A stretch of DNA of 64,000 nucleotides from Phycomyces blakesleeanus NRRL 1555(-). Taxonomy: Eukaryota > Mucoromycota > Mucoromycetes > Mucorales > Phycomycetaceae. The notes beneath the pieces were generated by a model. The model was not told the DNA's origin. It searched no databases and was given only the letters and a program-made list of their open reading frames with translations. Location: assembly GCF_001638985.1 (NCBI RefSeq), contig NW_017265170.1:186001-250000 (forward strand). The letters run 5' to 3'. A program made the translations under genes and the position numbers. Positions 35,414 to 46,606 of the stretch are shown here, piece after piece (the first letter of the stretch is position 1; each line of letters begins with the position of its first letter).

Positions 35414-37041
35414 TATAAGAGAACCATTGCTACATATGTACGCTACCTTCTACACGTTATTATTTACTCACATCATCAATGTAGATTATCAAAGGCAAAG
35501 ATAGATGGCTTGCTATTGATCCGCATGCTGCAGTCGCCAAGCGGCTAAGACAACGGAGCTCGAGATATCCCCTGGTGGAGAATGCGGTGATGATATGGTT
35601 GGAAGAGGCACAGCAGCAAACGGCTGTAACTGACCAGATGATACAGGACAAAGCTAGAGAAGTCGCACAATCGTTTACAGTCATGGGAGCAGATGAATTC
35701 AAGGCATCCACTTCTTGGCTGGCTAAATTCAAACAACGTTATATGGTAGGCACCCAACAGGCATTTTCTGTCAGAAAACTCTCTCAGCGACCTGATTTGT
35801 CTGACGAACAATGGGCCTATCGCTCGGCTGTACAAAAGTATCAGAATGTATTCCCTGCTGCACAATTACCCTCTCAAACTAGTGGTGGTGGCGCTACTTC
35901 TACTTCTACCGGTACTGGTACTGGTTCTGGACATACTGCTTCCGAATCTTCTTCTTCTTCTTCACCCGTTTTTGTTACTTCGGCTTCTTCTTCAAACATG
36001 AGAGGACTCGCTTACAGACCAGACGATATCTCAGAAGGTCAAGATAGCTCAGATAATGATTCAATGGAAGACGTTTCTGTTTACCAACCCGATCCACAGT
36101 CGCCAGATGCACATCGTACCTTGACTGACTTGAACCAGACTGCGCGGAAGACAATTCAAACCCTTGAACGTATGGTAGAACAAGATATTCGATCTGACAA
36201 TAATAATAATATTAATAATGATAATGATAATGATATTGATAATGATATTGATAATGATACGGAATGTGATCTTAATTCTCACTCTGTTCTCTTCATGTCT
36301 ATGTCATCACCATCATCATCAGCACTTCCTTCAGACGTAACAAGCCATGAGAACCGATCGTCCGTAACAGACGTAACGATGTCCCTGGCAGTACCCACAA
36401 AAGCCGTAGAACCATCAGCAACGTTACCACACTCTACCACTATAACAACACCAGTAACACCATCAACAACAAGAGCATCATCATCAACAACAACAACAAC
36501 AACAAGATTACCAGTTCCTGCAATACCTATAGTATCATCGACAGCGGCTGGGGTTGGGGCCGGGGCTGGAGTAGGAGCAGGAGCAGGGTCAAGTGCCACA
36601 ACAATTAACACAACCAGTACGGCAACAACAGAAAAAACAATGGTTGTAGCTCATACATCAGAAAGTCCACCGGCTGGAGTACCTTCTTCAAGAAACGGTC
36701 TGTCTGTCAACTACCAAAATCATCCGCCTCATTATCAAACTCCAAATGGCAGGGAAACCATGACAGACAGACAGACGCTCAAGGGTGTACTAGAGAACCT
36801 TATACGACTTGAAAAAGATATGAAAGAGGCTGAATTACAGCAATATATACGCGCGATGGCCGACATATTCAATACTGAGAAAAACATAGAACAAGAGTGT
36901 GCTGACGATAGAGACGAGACAGTAAAAAAGAGAGCACAACAGCATCTCGAACTTGCTTTAGAATACTACAACAACCAAGGCATGGAAAGAAGCATGTCAG
37001 CACGTCTCATTCAACTCATTCTTCATCAGGATTTCCAATAA
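35053..37041 (+). CDS. CENP-B/pogo-type helix-turn-helix protein lacking a DDE transposase domain
   Basis: A probable nuclear DNA-binding protein derived from a pogo transposase. Two exons (35053-35277 and 35485-37041) give 593 residues. Residues 30-85 form a CENP-B N-terminal HTH (LSAETKRNICEDHEQNPKWT, ELAKKYGCKRTTVAKIIKGK). Residues 95-165 match the Tc5/CENP-B second HTH (YPLVENAVMIWLEEA, DEFKASTSWLAKFKQRYM). The rest is low complexity: Ser/Thr-rich, an Asn-Asp run from AAT/GAT repeats at 36200-36260, then Thr and Gly-Ala repeats. A conserved-looking helical C-terminus follows (about residues 505-593; LKGVLENLIRLEKDMKEAEL). The DDE catalytic domain that pogo transposases carry is absent, so host use as a regulator or chromatin protein, like fission yeast Abp1/Cbh1, is plausible. 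Convergent with the PHD-JmjC gene. Confidence 0.85.
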
Positions 37042-37130
37042 ATGACATACAAAAAAGAAACACAAAAAAAAAGATGAGACGATTGTTTTGCGTTCTTGCG
37101 GCATAACTACAAACAAACAAGGACATACAT

Positions 37131-37262
37131 AACTCATACATTCACACATTCGCACATTCGCACATTCACACATTCACACATTCACACATTCACACATTCA
37201 TATATTCACACTTTCACACATTCACACATTCACACGTTCACTCACTCACTCACTCACTCACT
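37131..37262. repeat. Minisatellite, unit ACACATTC
   Basis: About a dozen copies of an 8-bp unit (ACACATTC with variants CGCACATT and TATATTC) are followed by (CACT)n. It lies just after the stop of the CENP-B-like gene, so probably in its 3' untranslated region. Confidence 0.9.
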
Positions 37263-37362
37263 CATATACTGGCACGTGCAAACATACATTTACATTTACA
37301 CTCACGTATATACATATATATGTTCCCTCATTCAATACAATGATAATAAATGAAAGACTGAA

Positions 37363-37395
<33 letters not shown>

Positions 37396-37647
37396 CCAAA
37401 TCCAAATCCAAATCCAAATGTAAATGTAAATGCAAATCAAGCTTCAAATATGTTACACATTTTCATATACACATTCTCTGATAACCACTAGATAGATAAA
37501 CTTAGAATTCCGAAATCAAAGAAATATATCAATACATATACAGTGCAACTGGTAAATTTTGCCCATTCTGAAAAACAAAAAAAGGAATACCGGTTTCGAT
37601 ATTTCAATTTACTATATGTGCCTATAACCGATTGTACGCTAATCCTA

Positions 37648-37676
<29 letters not shown>
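37648..37676 (+). repeat. 29-base G homopolymer
   Basis: An uninterrupted run of 29 G in an AT-rich genome. Such a run is either a real length-variable tract or an assembly or chemistry artefact. It abuts the sequence ACGACATTTTCAGG, which has an inverted relative near 38160-38192. Confidence 0.85.
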
Positions 37677-37678
<2 letters not shown>

Positions 37679-38402
37679 GACATTTTCAGGATGGAAGACG
37701 ACGTTTTGATTCTACCAGACCACAAATTGGGGGTTTTTTTTTGCCGACATAGAATAATTCTATCTGGTCCCTAAGAATACAAAATATTCATATCAAGATT
37801 TTCTTTTATGCTTTGAAGAAATAAAATTAAAGATAAAAATAAAAGGTGAGTAAGGATCACTTACCGATTAGGGCTGTCAATGCTTATACCTGGATTGTTT
37901 CCAATGACAAAACGTGGGCCACTATCTCGTAATATAGATAAAATAAGTGAAAGAAAGACAAATACATGATACACGTAAGAAGGCCAATAAATAGTAAAAT
38001 AACCAATAAATTGCGTCTCAAAGTTTGTGATGACAACGGCTCCTTATAATCTTCTGTATAACTGGTTGTTTATTTTGTCTATTTGTGAGTGATTATTATT
38101 TTTTATACCTACGTATAAGTTTAGTGTTACTAATTGAATATACTATATTCTTTTCAGGACACATTGTTTTGTCCTGCCAGAAAATGTCGGCACTGTAGGA
38201 TTGCTATTCTTAAAAGATTATTAAGAGTTCAATACAATGCAACACCCTCACATTATCTATGTAGATATTATTATCATTACTACTTCAAGTAACATAGACT
38301 TTTTATTTTAGTTGTAACTATAACTGTGATTTTATTATATATATATATGAAATCCATAGCAATATTAAGAACTATACAAGAATACAATGTAAATCAAAAA
38401 TA

Positions 38403-38679
38403 CATTTGGTGTGGACAGACTAAAAAATTCAAGGAAAGTTTAAACGACTTTTATTAGCTAGTCTTCTTCTACTGTCGATTTGATCGAAAAGAAGGTTATG
38501 CTTTTGATGGAAGAAACGGTACTATGGGGAGTTAATTAAATCTAAAATGCATTTGAAGCAAGTTTAATTTTTTATTTTATTTTTTTAAAAAAAAAGGTAC
38601 AAACAGTTAGAAATTAATTTGATTGGCTAAGCTCATTTTGATCTTTGCTTGAAATTTTCAGTCCATCCACACCAAACTG
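38403..38679. mobile_element. Tc1/mariner-like MITE, 277 bp
   Basis: Left end CATTTGGTGTGGACAGACT and right end (reverse complement) CAGTTTGGTGTGGATGGACT match over about 36 bp with roughly eight differences. TA flanks both ends (38401-38402 and 38680-38681). There is no open frame inside. A CAGT-type end, TA duplication and small size fit a Tc1/mariner-derived non-autonomous element. It sits just downstream of the stop of the PHD-JmjC gene on the minus strand. Confidence 0.65.
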
Positions 38680-38897
38680 TAAATAATAAATAACGTCTTC
38701 TTCGTAGGCTTATATACTTTAACTCACCAACAATAAAGACATCAAACTTGACAATGACAATAACAGTAGAATTCAAATTAAAATTATTATCATTAACATC
38801 AACATCAACATCAACATCAACAATGACGACAACAACAAAAGAAAAACAAAAAAGAAAAGAAATAGTCGAAAGATATAAAAAAAAAATACGGACTAAA

Positions 38898-41800
38898 CTA
38901 ACGTTTAACTCTATCGATACGTTCAAGAAGTCGTTGCTTTACGGTCGATGTTTGAGTTTTTTTACTTTGTATTCCATAACCCCCACCTGGTCCACTCATG
39001 AAAGAATCCGTTGCTCTGCCTGATCTGTTAGACTTTTGTGTGCCCAGCTCATCGTCACTGCTACTTTCTTCGACCTCGATTTTGCTTTTTTTGGGAATTG
39101 GATTCTTTCTTGGCTTTCGAGGAGTTGACGGATTGGCGGTTTGTTTTCTCTTTCGTGCGTTTGTTTTGGGACTATCCTTATAGTTTTCCACATACTCCTC
39201 GTCGCCGCTTTCTAGTACCTCTTCCTCATCAGCATCGTCTTCTTCTTCTTCTTTGAGATCCCCAAAGAACTCTAGCTCATTGTCTACGTACTCTTCGTCG
39301 CTCTCCTCAATAGATTCATCCACTTCCTCTTGTACTTTGTCTTTCTTTGGTTTGACTTTCAAAACTATCTTTTGATGTTGCTTATTCGCTTTTGTTGCTT
39401 TTGTTGCCTTTTTTGTTTTGTGATCACTCTTTTTACTATGGTAAGATTCTAACACTGAAGGACTAGGGTTGGCCGGATTTACTTTGAGTTTGACTTTGAG
39501 AACCTTTGAATCTTTTGTCTCGGTGCCAGCACCACCGCTAGTTCCATTTCCCGTGCCCGTGATGGTAGACTGAGTTAAAATACGGAAAGCATTCTGAAGA
39601 CCTTTCATAAGGCTACTAATTAGCTCAACTCCATCAGAGATAAGGGCTGGTATATCTGCCCTAACAGCCTTGCGTTGTTCGTTTGTCGCACTAGATGTCT
39701 TTTGTAGTTTGTTGAGATCTTCTTGCAAGAATTGAGCAAGGCTGGCGATACCCTGTAGCTCAAATGGAGAAAGTTTTTCAGGAGTATCTTAATTCAAGCC
39801 AAAGGTTACTTATTTGATATTTTTAACAAAAAAATATATACACATGCATATTTAAAAGTTTTTTCTTCACTTTTTATACATATATACTCTTTCTCTTACA
39901 CATACACAAATGTGGATCTATTCTCTTTCTCTCTCTTTTTATAAAATTTACCTTGAAGAGTCTTGTTATAATTGTGTGCAGCGTACCAATTGATACGCTT
40001 ATAAAAAGGGAAACGGAACTTTTGTGGCACATTTGTCGCATCTTCAATTTCATAAATTTTCAGTTGGGTGGTGATATTGATTCCATGCAAGAAGTTTCCG
40101 CCAATGACTATAGCATCTTCGGGAGTGTAGACAGCATGAATCCAGCCAGTTGGGATAATCCTTTATATATATATATGTGAGTGTGAGTGTGAGTATCAGA
40201 TTTTGAGCTGTATATATATAAACTCAAAGAAAGAAAAACGTACATTGTATTTCCTGCCTTGAGATGTACTGCATAACATTGCTTGACTTGATCACCAAGA
40301 AATGTGGAACTTTGATCTGGAGATGAGCTCCATTTTTGGTATTTTTTGAGGTTCTTTGATGTAGGTTCAATAAAATAAAACACTTTGGAACCACTGATTA
40401 TGTGATAAAATACCTATGAAAGAAAAAATTGTTTTGTTAAAAAAAAAGATGTAAAAAGGATTAGTTACAAAATTGAGCCAATTTCTTTTTGTCTTTGTCT
40501 TTGTCTTGCAATTTTGTGTATGGATTTGAGGTTTTTTTTTGGAATCAGGATATTTACAGAAGTTCCTCCAAAATCAATATGACTAATATTCCGCAAAGGT
40601 AATAATAGTGATAGTAATAATGCCAAAAACAACAATAGTTATAATAATAATAGTAATAGTAATAAGTTAACATTGAAAAGAAAAATAAAAGAAGATATGT
40701 AATTAACTTACAAGTCTGTGTAAGAGTCCTTGGTTCCCATCAAACAATAGAGCTGAACCTTTGGGTATTCTTTTGGTTTCAATTCACTTGGCCACATGTG
40801 ATCAATCCAATCCATATCACTATATACATACACACGAAAGATATAAAGATATATTGTCAATATCATTTAAAACAAATCAAAGCAAAGCAAAACAGTATAG
40901 AACAAAACCAGTCAATTGATTAAGTAATAATGCGTTATACTTTTATTCCTTACCGAACAAATTTTGGTCGTGTAATTCCACGGGCGAATTCAGTGTTACT
41001 GATCTCAAGACTGATGACATTTCTTATCCTATCTCTTGTAGGGCTGTGGTAATAAGCTGCCCATCTTCCAACCGTCCAACCAGGTTGTTCAGATTGAGTT
41101 CCAACATCTACGGGTCAAATATAGCATAGTATGTTTTGTATTTTTCTTTTAGTCATTATTATTTTCTCAAAACCAAATAGCAATAATAATATATCCACAA
41201 TATATATATATATATATGCATGTGTGTGTGTAAAACTCTTTTCTTACCAATGACTTCCACTGGTTGATCTTCACCTAGTAACGATTCAGACGTTAATAAT
41301 AGTAATAGTAATAATAATATGTTATCTTTACCAACAGCTTTTGCAATATCATTGACAGTAATACTACTATCAGGCATTTTCATATCCAAAAATTCGACAT
41401 CTTCAATCACAAAGGGTTCTGTCATTCCTGTCTTTCGCGCAAGTTCAACTGTGACCTCGTCTCCTTTGTAGCGCTTAAAAGGATCATTTGCAAATGATTT
41501 TGCCCTTAATATCTTGCCCCAGATCTTTTCGTCGCCGGTCTTTCCTTCATTCAAATCTGCATAATTGAGACGGGCATGACTTCGACTTGTCTTTCGAGGT
41601 TTCTTTTTGTCTATCGTTTAATTGATGTTTAGTTTTTTATTTATATATTTACTTTATTCATTTGAATCATTAAAATAAAAAATAAAAACTTTCAAATTAA
41701 TTTTTAATGATGGTAATATTACATGTAGTTGGACCAGAAGCAGCTGTACATCCTAAGCAATGGTAACGTTCAATGATGTTGCATTCTTCAAGAGACAAAC

Positions 41801-41918
41801 CCAGACATTCGGCATGATACCATGTCGAACAGGCATCACACTGAAGCCATGTGTCATAAAGAGAAGAGTTTTTTCGCTTGTCTGTGCACAATGGACATTT
41901 TTCGGTATTTTCTTCCAT
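38898..41918 (-). CDS. PHD-JmjC histone lysine demethylase, JHDM1/KDM2 type
   Basis: A predicted Fe(II)/2-oxoglutarate H3K36 demethylase of chromatin. About ten exons run from ATG 41918 (a further upstream exon is possible, since the frame stays open to 42014 without an ATG). The PHD finger comes first: [34 protein letters not shown]. The linker and JmjN-side region [20 protein letters not shown] follows. The JmjC domain has the iron ligands His-x-Asp in [10 protein letters not shown], split by introns, and the second His in [14 protein letters not shown]. Lys in GSKVFYF fits 2-oxoglutarate binding. [20 protein letters not shown] and [15 protein letters not shown] are typical of the KDM2 core. 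The last exon (39760-38898) encodes an acidic and basic low-complexity tail ending [11 protein letters not shown]. No F-box or CXXC finger is seen, as in fungal JHDM1. Confidence 0.92.
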
Positions 41919-42225
41919 TCTTTTCCTTTTATCAAACTTGCTCTCTCTTCTTTTTGGCGTTCTATATGAAGTTAACGGAGTTAGAAATCCTGTAAAAGGC
42001 GAGATCTGTAACAATTTTATAGTAAAAAAGTTTGTAGCAATTTTATATGCTGAGTTTGTTACAATTTTAAGCAGTGAAAGTTTGTAAGAATTTTACTGGT
42101 AAAAATGTAAACAAGTTAGGCACGTGACTTTTTTGATTCTTTTTTTTGTCCAATTTTCCATGCTTCATTATTTCCCCATAAAAATTAGGCGGTCACTCTT
42201 TTTCTCTCTCTAAAGAAATGGTAAT

Positions 42226-42626
42226 ACTAAGTTTTGCATTCAAAAATGAGAAAATCAAAACGTATTTGGGATAGTCTCGGGTTAAATTTGAGAAAGTCTA
42301 TCTTTTAAAAATAGAGAGGGCATGAACTTGTAGAATTATCATAATTTCATTGTTTGGAAATTACGCCTTCGGGTGGACAGTTCAATCAATAAACAATACA
42401 AAGAAAAAATTGTTTGGAAATTACGGATCACATACTTGAAAGAAGTTTCTCAAACTTAACCTGAAATTATCTCAAAAACGTTTTGATTTTCTCATTTCTG
42501 AATCAGCAATCTTATGGGAACGACGTTTCCCGGTGGGGTATGACATTTTTATATAGCCGGAATAATCAGTTGTGGCTATATGTCTGGGGCCTGGTGTCTT
42601 TCTAATCCTTCAGGGCAAAACTTAGT
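42226..42626. mobile_element. MITE or foldback element, about 400 bp
   Basis: The outer ends ACTAAGTTTTGC (42226-42237) and GCAAAACTTAGT (42615-42626) are perfect inverted repeats of 12 bp. A longer imperfect inverted pair lies inside at 42241-42300 and 42439-42505, including ATGAGAAAATCAAAACGT. A direct repeat TTGTTTGGAAATTACG (about 42350 and 42410) fills the loop. No frame is open. It lies 308 bp upstream of the PHD-JmjC start, in its likely promoter region. Confidence 0.6.
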
Positions 42627-43212
42627 GTCCTGAGAAAACATAATATATTCATTGCACGCATTGGCTTACTACTTTGTCTTCACACTTTGTGTGTTTATCT
42701 ATCTCTCCCCAGACACCTAATTCTCATTCTTTCAAGAGTTACAGTCTGTATTTGAACAGCTTGATAATGAAATACTGAGTGGATATTTTACGCATAAATA
42801 AATAAATAAAACATATTCAAGACTGTACTGAAGTAAAAGAAGCTTAAAGGGATAAACATCTGTCTCTATGTGTTCTATGTAAGTCTATTTCTGCAGAAGC
42901 ACCTTTACAGCTTATACATATATATATATAAAGAGAAAAAATAATAGCAAATCATAGATAAAGCTAAATTTCCCATTTTTTGGTGTTCTACACGGATTTT
43001 GTATTTATTTTGTTGAATGGAAATTTGAAATTGATCGTTTATTTGATTTTGATGTTTTCTATTGTTTATGCGAAGTAATTTTGTAATTTTTTCTTCTTCT
43101 TCTTCTTCTTCTTCTTCAAAGGTGATGCTTGTGTATGTATATGTATATATATATTTTTTTGTTCTTGTTGTCGATGATTTTATTTTTTGATTGTTGTTGC
43201 TGTTGTTGCTGT

Positions 43213-44616
43213 TTAAAGGAAGAAACGTTTACGGCTGGTCTCAAGCTCTGGCTTGAACATCCATTCATATTCGCCGTCGCGCTTATAAGCACCCTTTTGC
43301 AACCATCGAAGTTTCAGAGTAAATTTAGGACCAAGTTCCTGCAGGCCAACCTTTTCTTCATTTCTAAACACATAGCCTAGATATTAAATTGAATTATAGA
43401 GATATTTGAAATTAGTACGAATGAATAAATGAATGAATATGGTATTTTTTGTGCATTTATACAATATATATATATGTATTCATATACGTACGATGACGGC
43501 GAACAAAAATGAAATCACGCTGGTTGTGGAAAGTAACGACTTGTCTGCCTTGGAATTCAGGAACGTGTGGGAACAATGCTTGGAACATACGGCCAACAGT
43601 GTGGCCAAGTCGAGTGTTGAAGTTATTGAGGATAATTTCTGGGTTGTGGGCAGTAACTCGACCATGGTTCTATAACAAAATGATAAAAACAACAATTTAT
43701 TAATTTTATTATGAGTATGAGTATGATTATGTTTTTTTTTTACTTACAGGAAGCTTCTTGGCAGGCACAAAGCTTGTCAACTTGAAGTATGCAGTAGGAC
43801 CATCGGGAAGATGAATTAATGTAACGGCATCTATAACAATCAAAGAGACAGGCACAAATATAAGCATTTAATTTCAATTCCATTACCAGTAATCTCTAAT
43901 TAATCGTGGATCCAATAAACTTACTTGGTATTTTTCTGTCTTCATTCACAATCAAAAGATCTGTAAACTCCTTTTCTTTTGCGACGTCAATAACCTGCCG
44001 TAATTCGTGCTTGGGTCCACGTTTTCCAAACTTGGCATTGGGAAAGATTGAAACCAACTCTGCACAAAAATCATAACATGCCTATAACCAAAACAAAACA
44101 ACAAAGTTTATATATTTAGAGAGATTAAGATCCATTCACAGTCTCCCTTACAAAATAATCTTGCTTTCTCTCTATTTCTCTATTTGTTATTCATATATAT
44201 ATAAATATATATATATACTCACGGGAGAAGGAGACTTGCTTGATGTAACAAGAACCTTGGATTCTTTTCCAGTAAAATAACTTGCCAACTCATCCATGGC
44301 TTCATCCTGAGCTACTTCCTCATCGTTTTCTACCATCGTCTCATCGTTCTCTCGGGTATTCTCAAGGGTTTTTGGAACATTTTCTTGAAGACGTTTCTAA
44401 ATAATAAAATAAAATGCATTATCAGTTTTTGTTTGTTTGTTTGCTTTTTTTTGCTTTTTTTCGCACCTCTTTAAGTTCTGGGTTTTTTCCTTCTTCTTTT
44501 GCAAGTTGTTTTCTTCTCAATGATTTTGCTTTCTGCTTCTCCAATTTCTGTTTCTGGTAAAGATCTTCTCGCTTGTGCTTATTCTTCAAATCGGATGGTC
44601 GGATCGATGGCGCCAT
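43213..44616 (-). CDS. RPF1: Ribosome production factor 1 (Brix domain)
   Basis: A nucleolar factor for 60S subunit assembly. The start ATG 44616 gives the typical RPF1 opening [20 protein letters not shown] and a Lys-rich segment. Further exons encode [18 protein letters not shown] and an acidic linker, then the Brix domain: [103 protein letters not shown] and the C-terminal [14 protein letters not shown]. The last residues [11 protein letters not shown] precede TAA at 43213. About six short introns interrupt it. The length near 300 residues fits the family. It is divergent from the syntaxin gene. Confidence 0.95.
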
Positions 44617-44973
44617 TGTAAACTTTTAATTATTTATTATTTCGGTATGTGTGTGTGTATGTATGTATAGCAGTGCTAGTAGAATATGTATATGAATATG
44701 TATATATATATATATATATAATAGAATATAATATAATATATATGTATGTATGTAAGTAAAGAAGCAAAGAAAAAAGTAAAAAATATGACTTTGAAAGGGA
44801 GTAGTCACTTGTGTAGAGTCACCTGGATCACATGACTGTGACGTGAGGAGCTTATTTCCGAACGTCTATGCTTCTTTCCAAAAATTAAAAAAAGTCCGAG
44901 ATATCCGAACCTTTTTTTTTAAAAAAAAAAGAGAGAACCAAAGAACACCAAAAGACAGATATACTTATATAAG
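44617..44973. promoter_or_regulatory. Shared spacer between divergent RPF1 and syntaxin genes
   Basis: The 357-bp spacer should hold both promoters. It contains (AT)n and ATAGAATATAATATA near 44700-44740, a GTCACTTGTG/GTCACCTGG/CATGACTGTGACGTGAGG cluster of short palindrome-like sites near 44808-44850, and a T9A10 tract at 44912-44930 just before the syntaxin start. Confidence 0.4.
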
Positions 44974-46330
44974 ATGTCTTTTAATGACTTGGAACAAGGG
45001 TTTGGCTCTGCAGGAAATGGCAGACAAGTTCGTCATTCGGAAGGTTTACTTGGAGGTAAAGATGGTGATTACGAAACGCAATCTTACAACAATTGAATGA
45101 CAATTTGTACTTTACGTTTTATTTTATTTTTTAAGATGACGACAGGGAATACAAAGCCCTCACCCAACAAGTGTCTCAGCAAGTGTTTCATATTAATGGA
45201 AATATCTCAAGTATCGAAAGACTAGTCAACTTTCTTGGAACACCAAAGGATAGCTCTGATATAAGAAATAAACTGTAAGTTTTTCTTTTCTTTTTTTTTT
45301 ATTAAGCAAATTTGGTTATTTAACATTATGATTATAATTATTATTATCTGTTGTGTTAACTTTTGACTTTAGACATGAGGTTACAGAATCTACCCGAGAA
45401 CTCATCAAAGACTCAACCAACGATATCAAGAGTCTTTCTCAGTACCAGTCTGGAGATAGTCGAAAGGCTGTAAGTAATAAAAACAAAAACAAAAAATTAA
45501 TGAATGAATGAACAGCAAACTTGGTGTGAGTGATAAAAGTAGTCTAAATTTTGTCTTCTCCTCTCTTCTTCTTCTTATGTGTGTATGTGTGTGTTTGCAT
45601 GCGTCTGTGTGCTCAGCGTCAACGTAAACTGGAACAGCAGAAACTCTCCAAAGATTTTCAAAAGGTTTTGGCAGATTTCCAAAAGATTCAAAGAATTTCC
45701 GCGAGTAAACAGCGTGAATATATTGACAAAGCAAAAGCTACAACTGCAATGCTCCAATCGAATGCCGCGTAAGTTACTAAAGAACAAAAAGAAAAGGATA
45801 TGCCATTCCAACTAATTCTTATTATTATTCCCTTTTCATTGCTACTATGCGTTAATTAGAGAGGAGATTATGGAACAAGAGTCTCAGCCGTTAATGGATG
45901 ATGCTCAAAGACGCCTTCAGTTACAGACACTTGATAATGAAATTGAGTACAATGAGGTGCTGATTTCTGAGCGGGAAGGTGAAATCCAAGGTATTGAGCA
46001 AGGTATCACTGAACTCAATGAGATCTTTCGTGATCTTGGCATGCTAGTGAACGAGCAAGAAAGCGGGATTCGTAAGTTGGTGCAACTAGATTAAATATAA
46101 TTGGTTGTATGTATGTATATTAATGGCTGATATATGCTGCATACATATCTTTTTTAGAAAGTATTTATGGAAATGTGCTCAATATTGCACAGAACACACG
46201 CCAGGCAGCCGACGAGCTTACTGTAGCCAATCGCCATCAAAAGAGTGCTAGAAAGAATATGTGCTGTCTCTTACTTATTATTACAGTCGTGGCATGTGTT
46301 CTGGCTCTTATCGTTGTAGTTGCCAAGTGA
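44974..46330 (+). CDS. Qa-SNARE syntaxin of the endosomal/vacuolar type (Pep12/syntaxin-7-like)
   Basis: A tail-anchored SNARE for membrane fusion, probably at endosomes or vacuole. Six exons (about 44974-45055, 45136-45274, 45373-45469, 45617-45768, 45860-46071 and 46158-46330; the last boundary may be off by one base) give about 283 residues. The N-terminal Habc-type helices include VSQQVFHINGNISSIERLVN and the conserved KLSKDFQKVLADFQKIQR. The SNARE motif EIEYNEVLISEREGEIQGIE, ELNEIFRDLGMLVNEQ has the central Gln of Q-SNAREs. The tail anchor CCLLLIITVVACVLALIVVV ends in AK. The intron 5 donor lies within GGGATTC/GTAAGT. Assignment to the Pep12/syntaxin-7 branch rests on the helix motifs. 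Confidence 0.92.
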
Positions 46331-46375
46331 TTGACTATATGTATTATTATCATTATTATCCCCCACCTCTTCCCA

Positions 46376-46377
<2 letters not shown>

Positions 46378-46424
<47 letters not shown>
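46378..46424 (+). repeat. (CT)n microsatellite between convergent genes
   Basis: A pure CTCTCT run of about 45 bp just downstream of the syntaxin stop, probably in its 3' untranslated region. Confidence 0.9.
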
Positions 46425-46427
<3 letters not shown>

Positions 46428-46606
46428 CTCGACCTTGTCCCACTTGTCAAAATCCGGCAACATTTCTTCTCTCTCTTTTTTTACCTGAATATATTTATGC
46501 ATCCTCCATAAAGTAACTCTATAAAATATATATATAATACCACTTCTTTTCTTATACTATCTTTTATTGTATTGTATTATTATTATTATTATTGTCATTA
46601 TTATCA

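Larger units (their letters stand above)
37042..38897. other. Spacer rich in minisatellite, poly-G and MITE sequence
   Basis: It lies between two convergent genes. It holds an ACACATTC repeat (37131-37262), (AT)n (about 37362-37384), a 29-base G run, an old Tc1-like patch (about 37540-38195) and a 277-bp MITE (38403-38679). A possible mini-exon on the minus strand near 37862-37920 (GPRFVIGNNPGISIDSPNR, followed by gtaagt) leads to an immediate stop, so no gene is called. Confidence 0.55.

Noticed and set aside
37862..37920. A mini-exon GPRFVIGNNPGISIDSPNR with good splice signals
   Set aside because: The next acceptor leads to a stop after two codons and no other exon could be linked.
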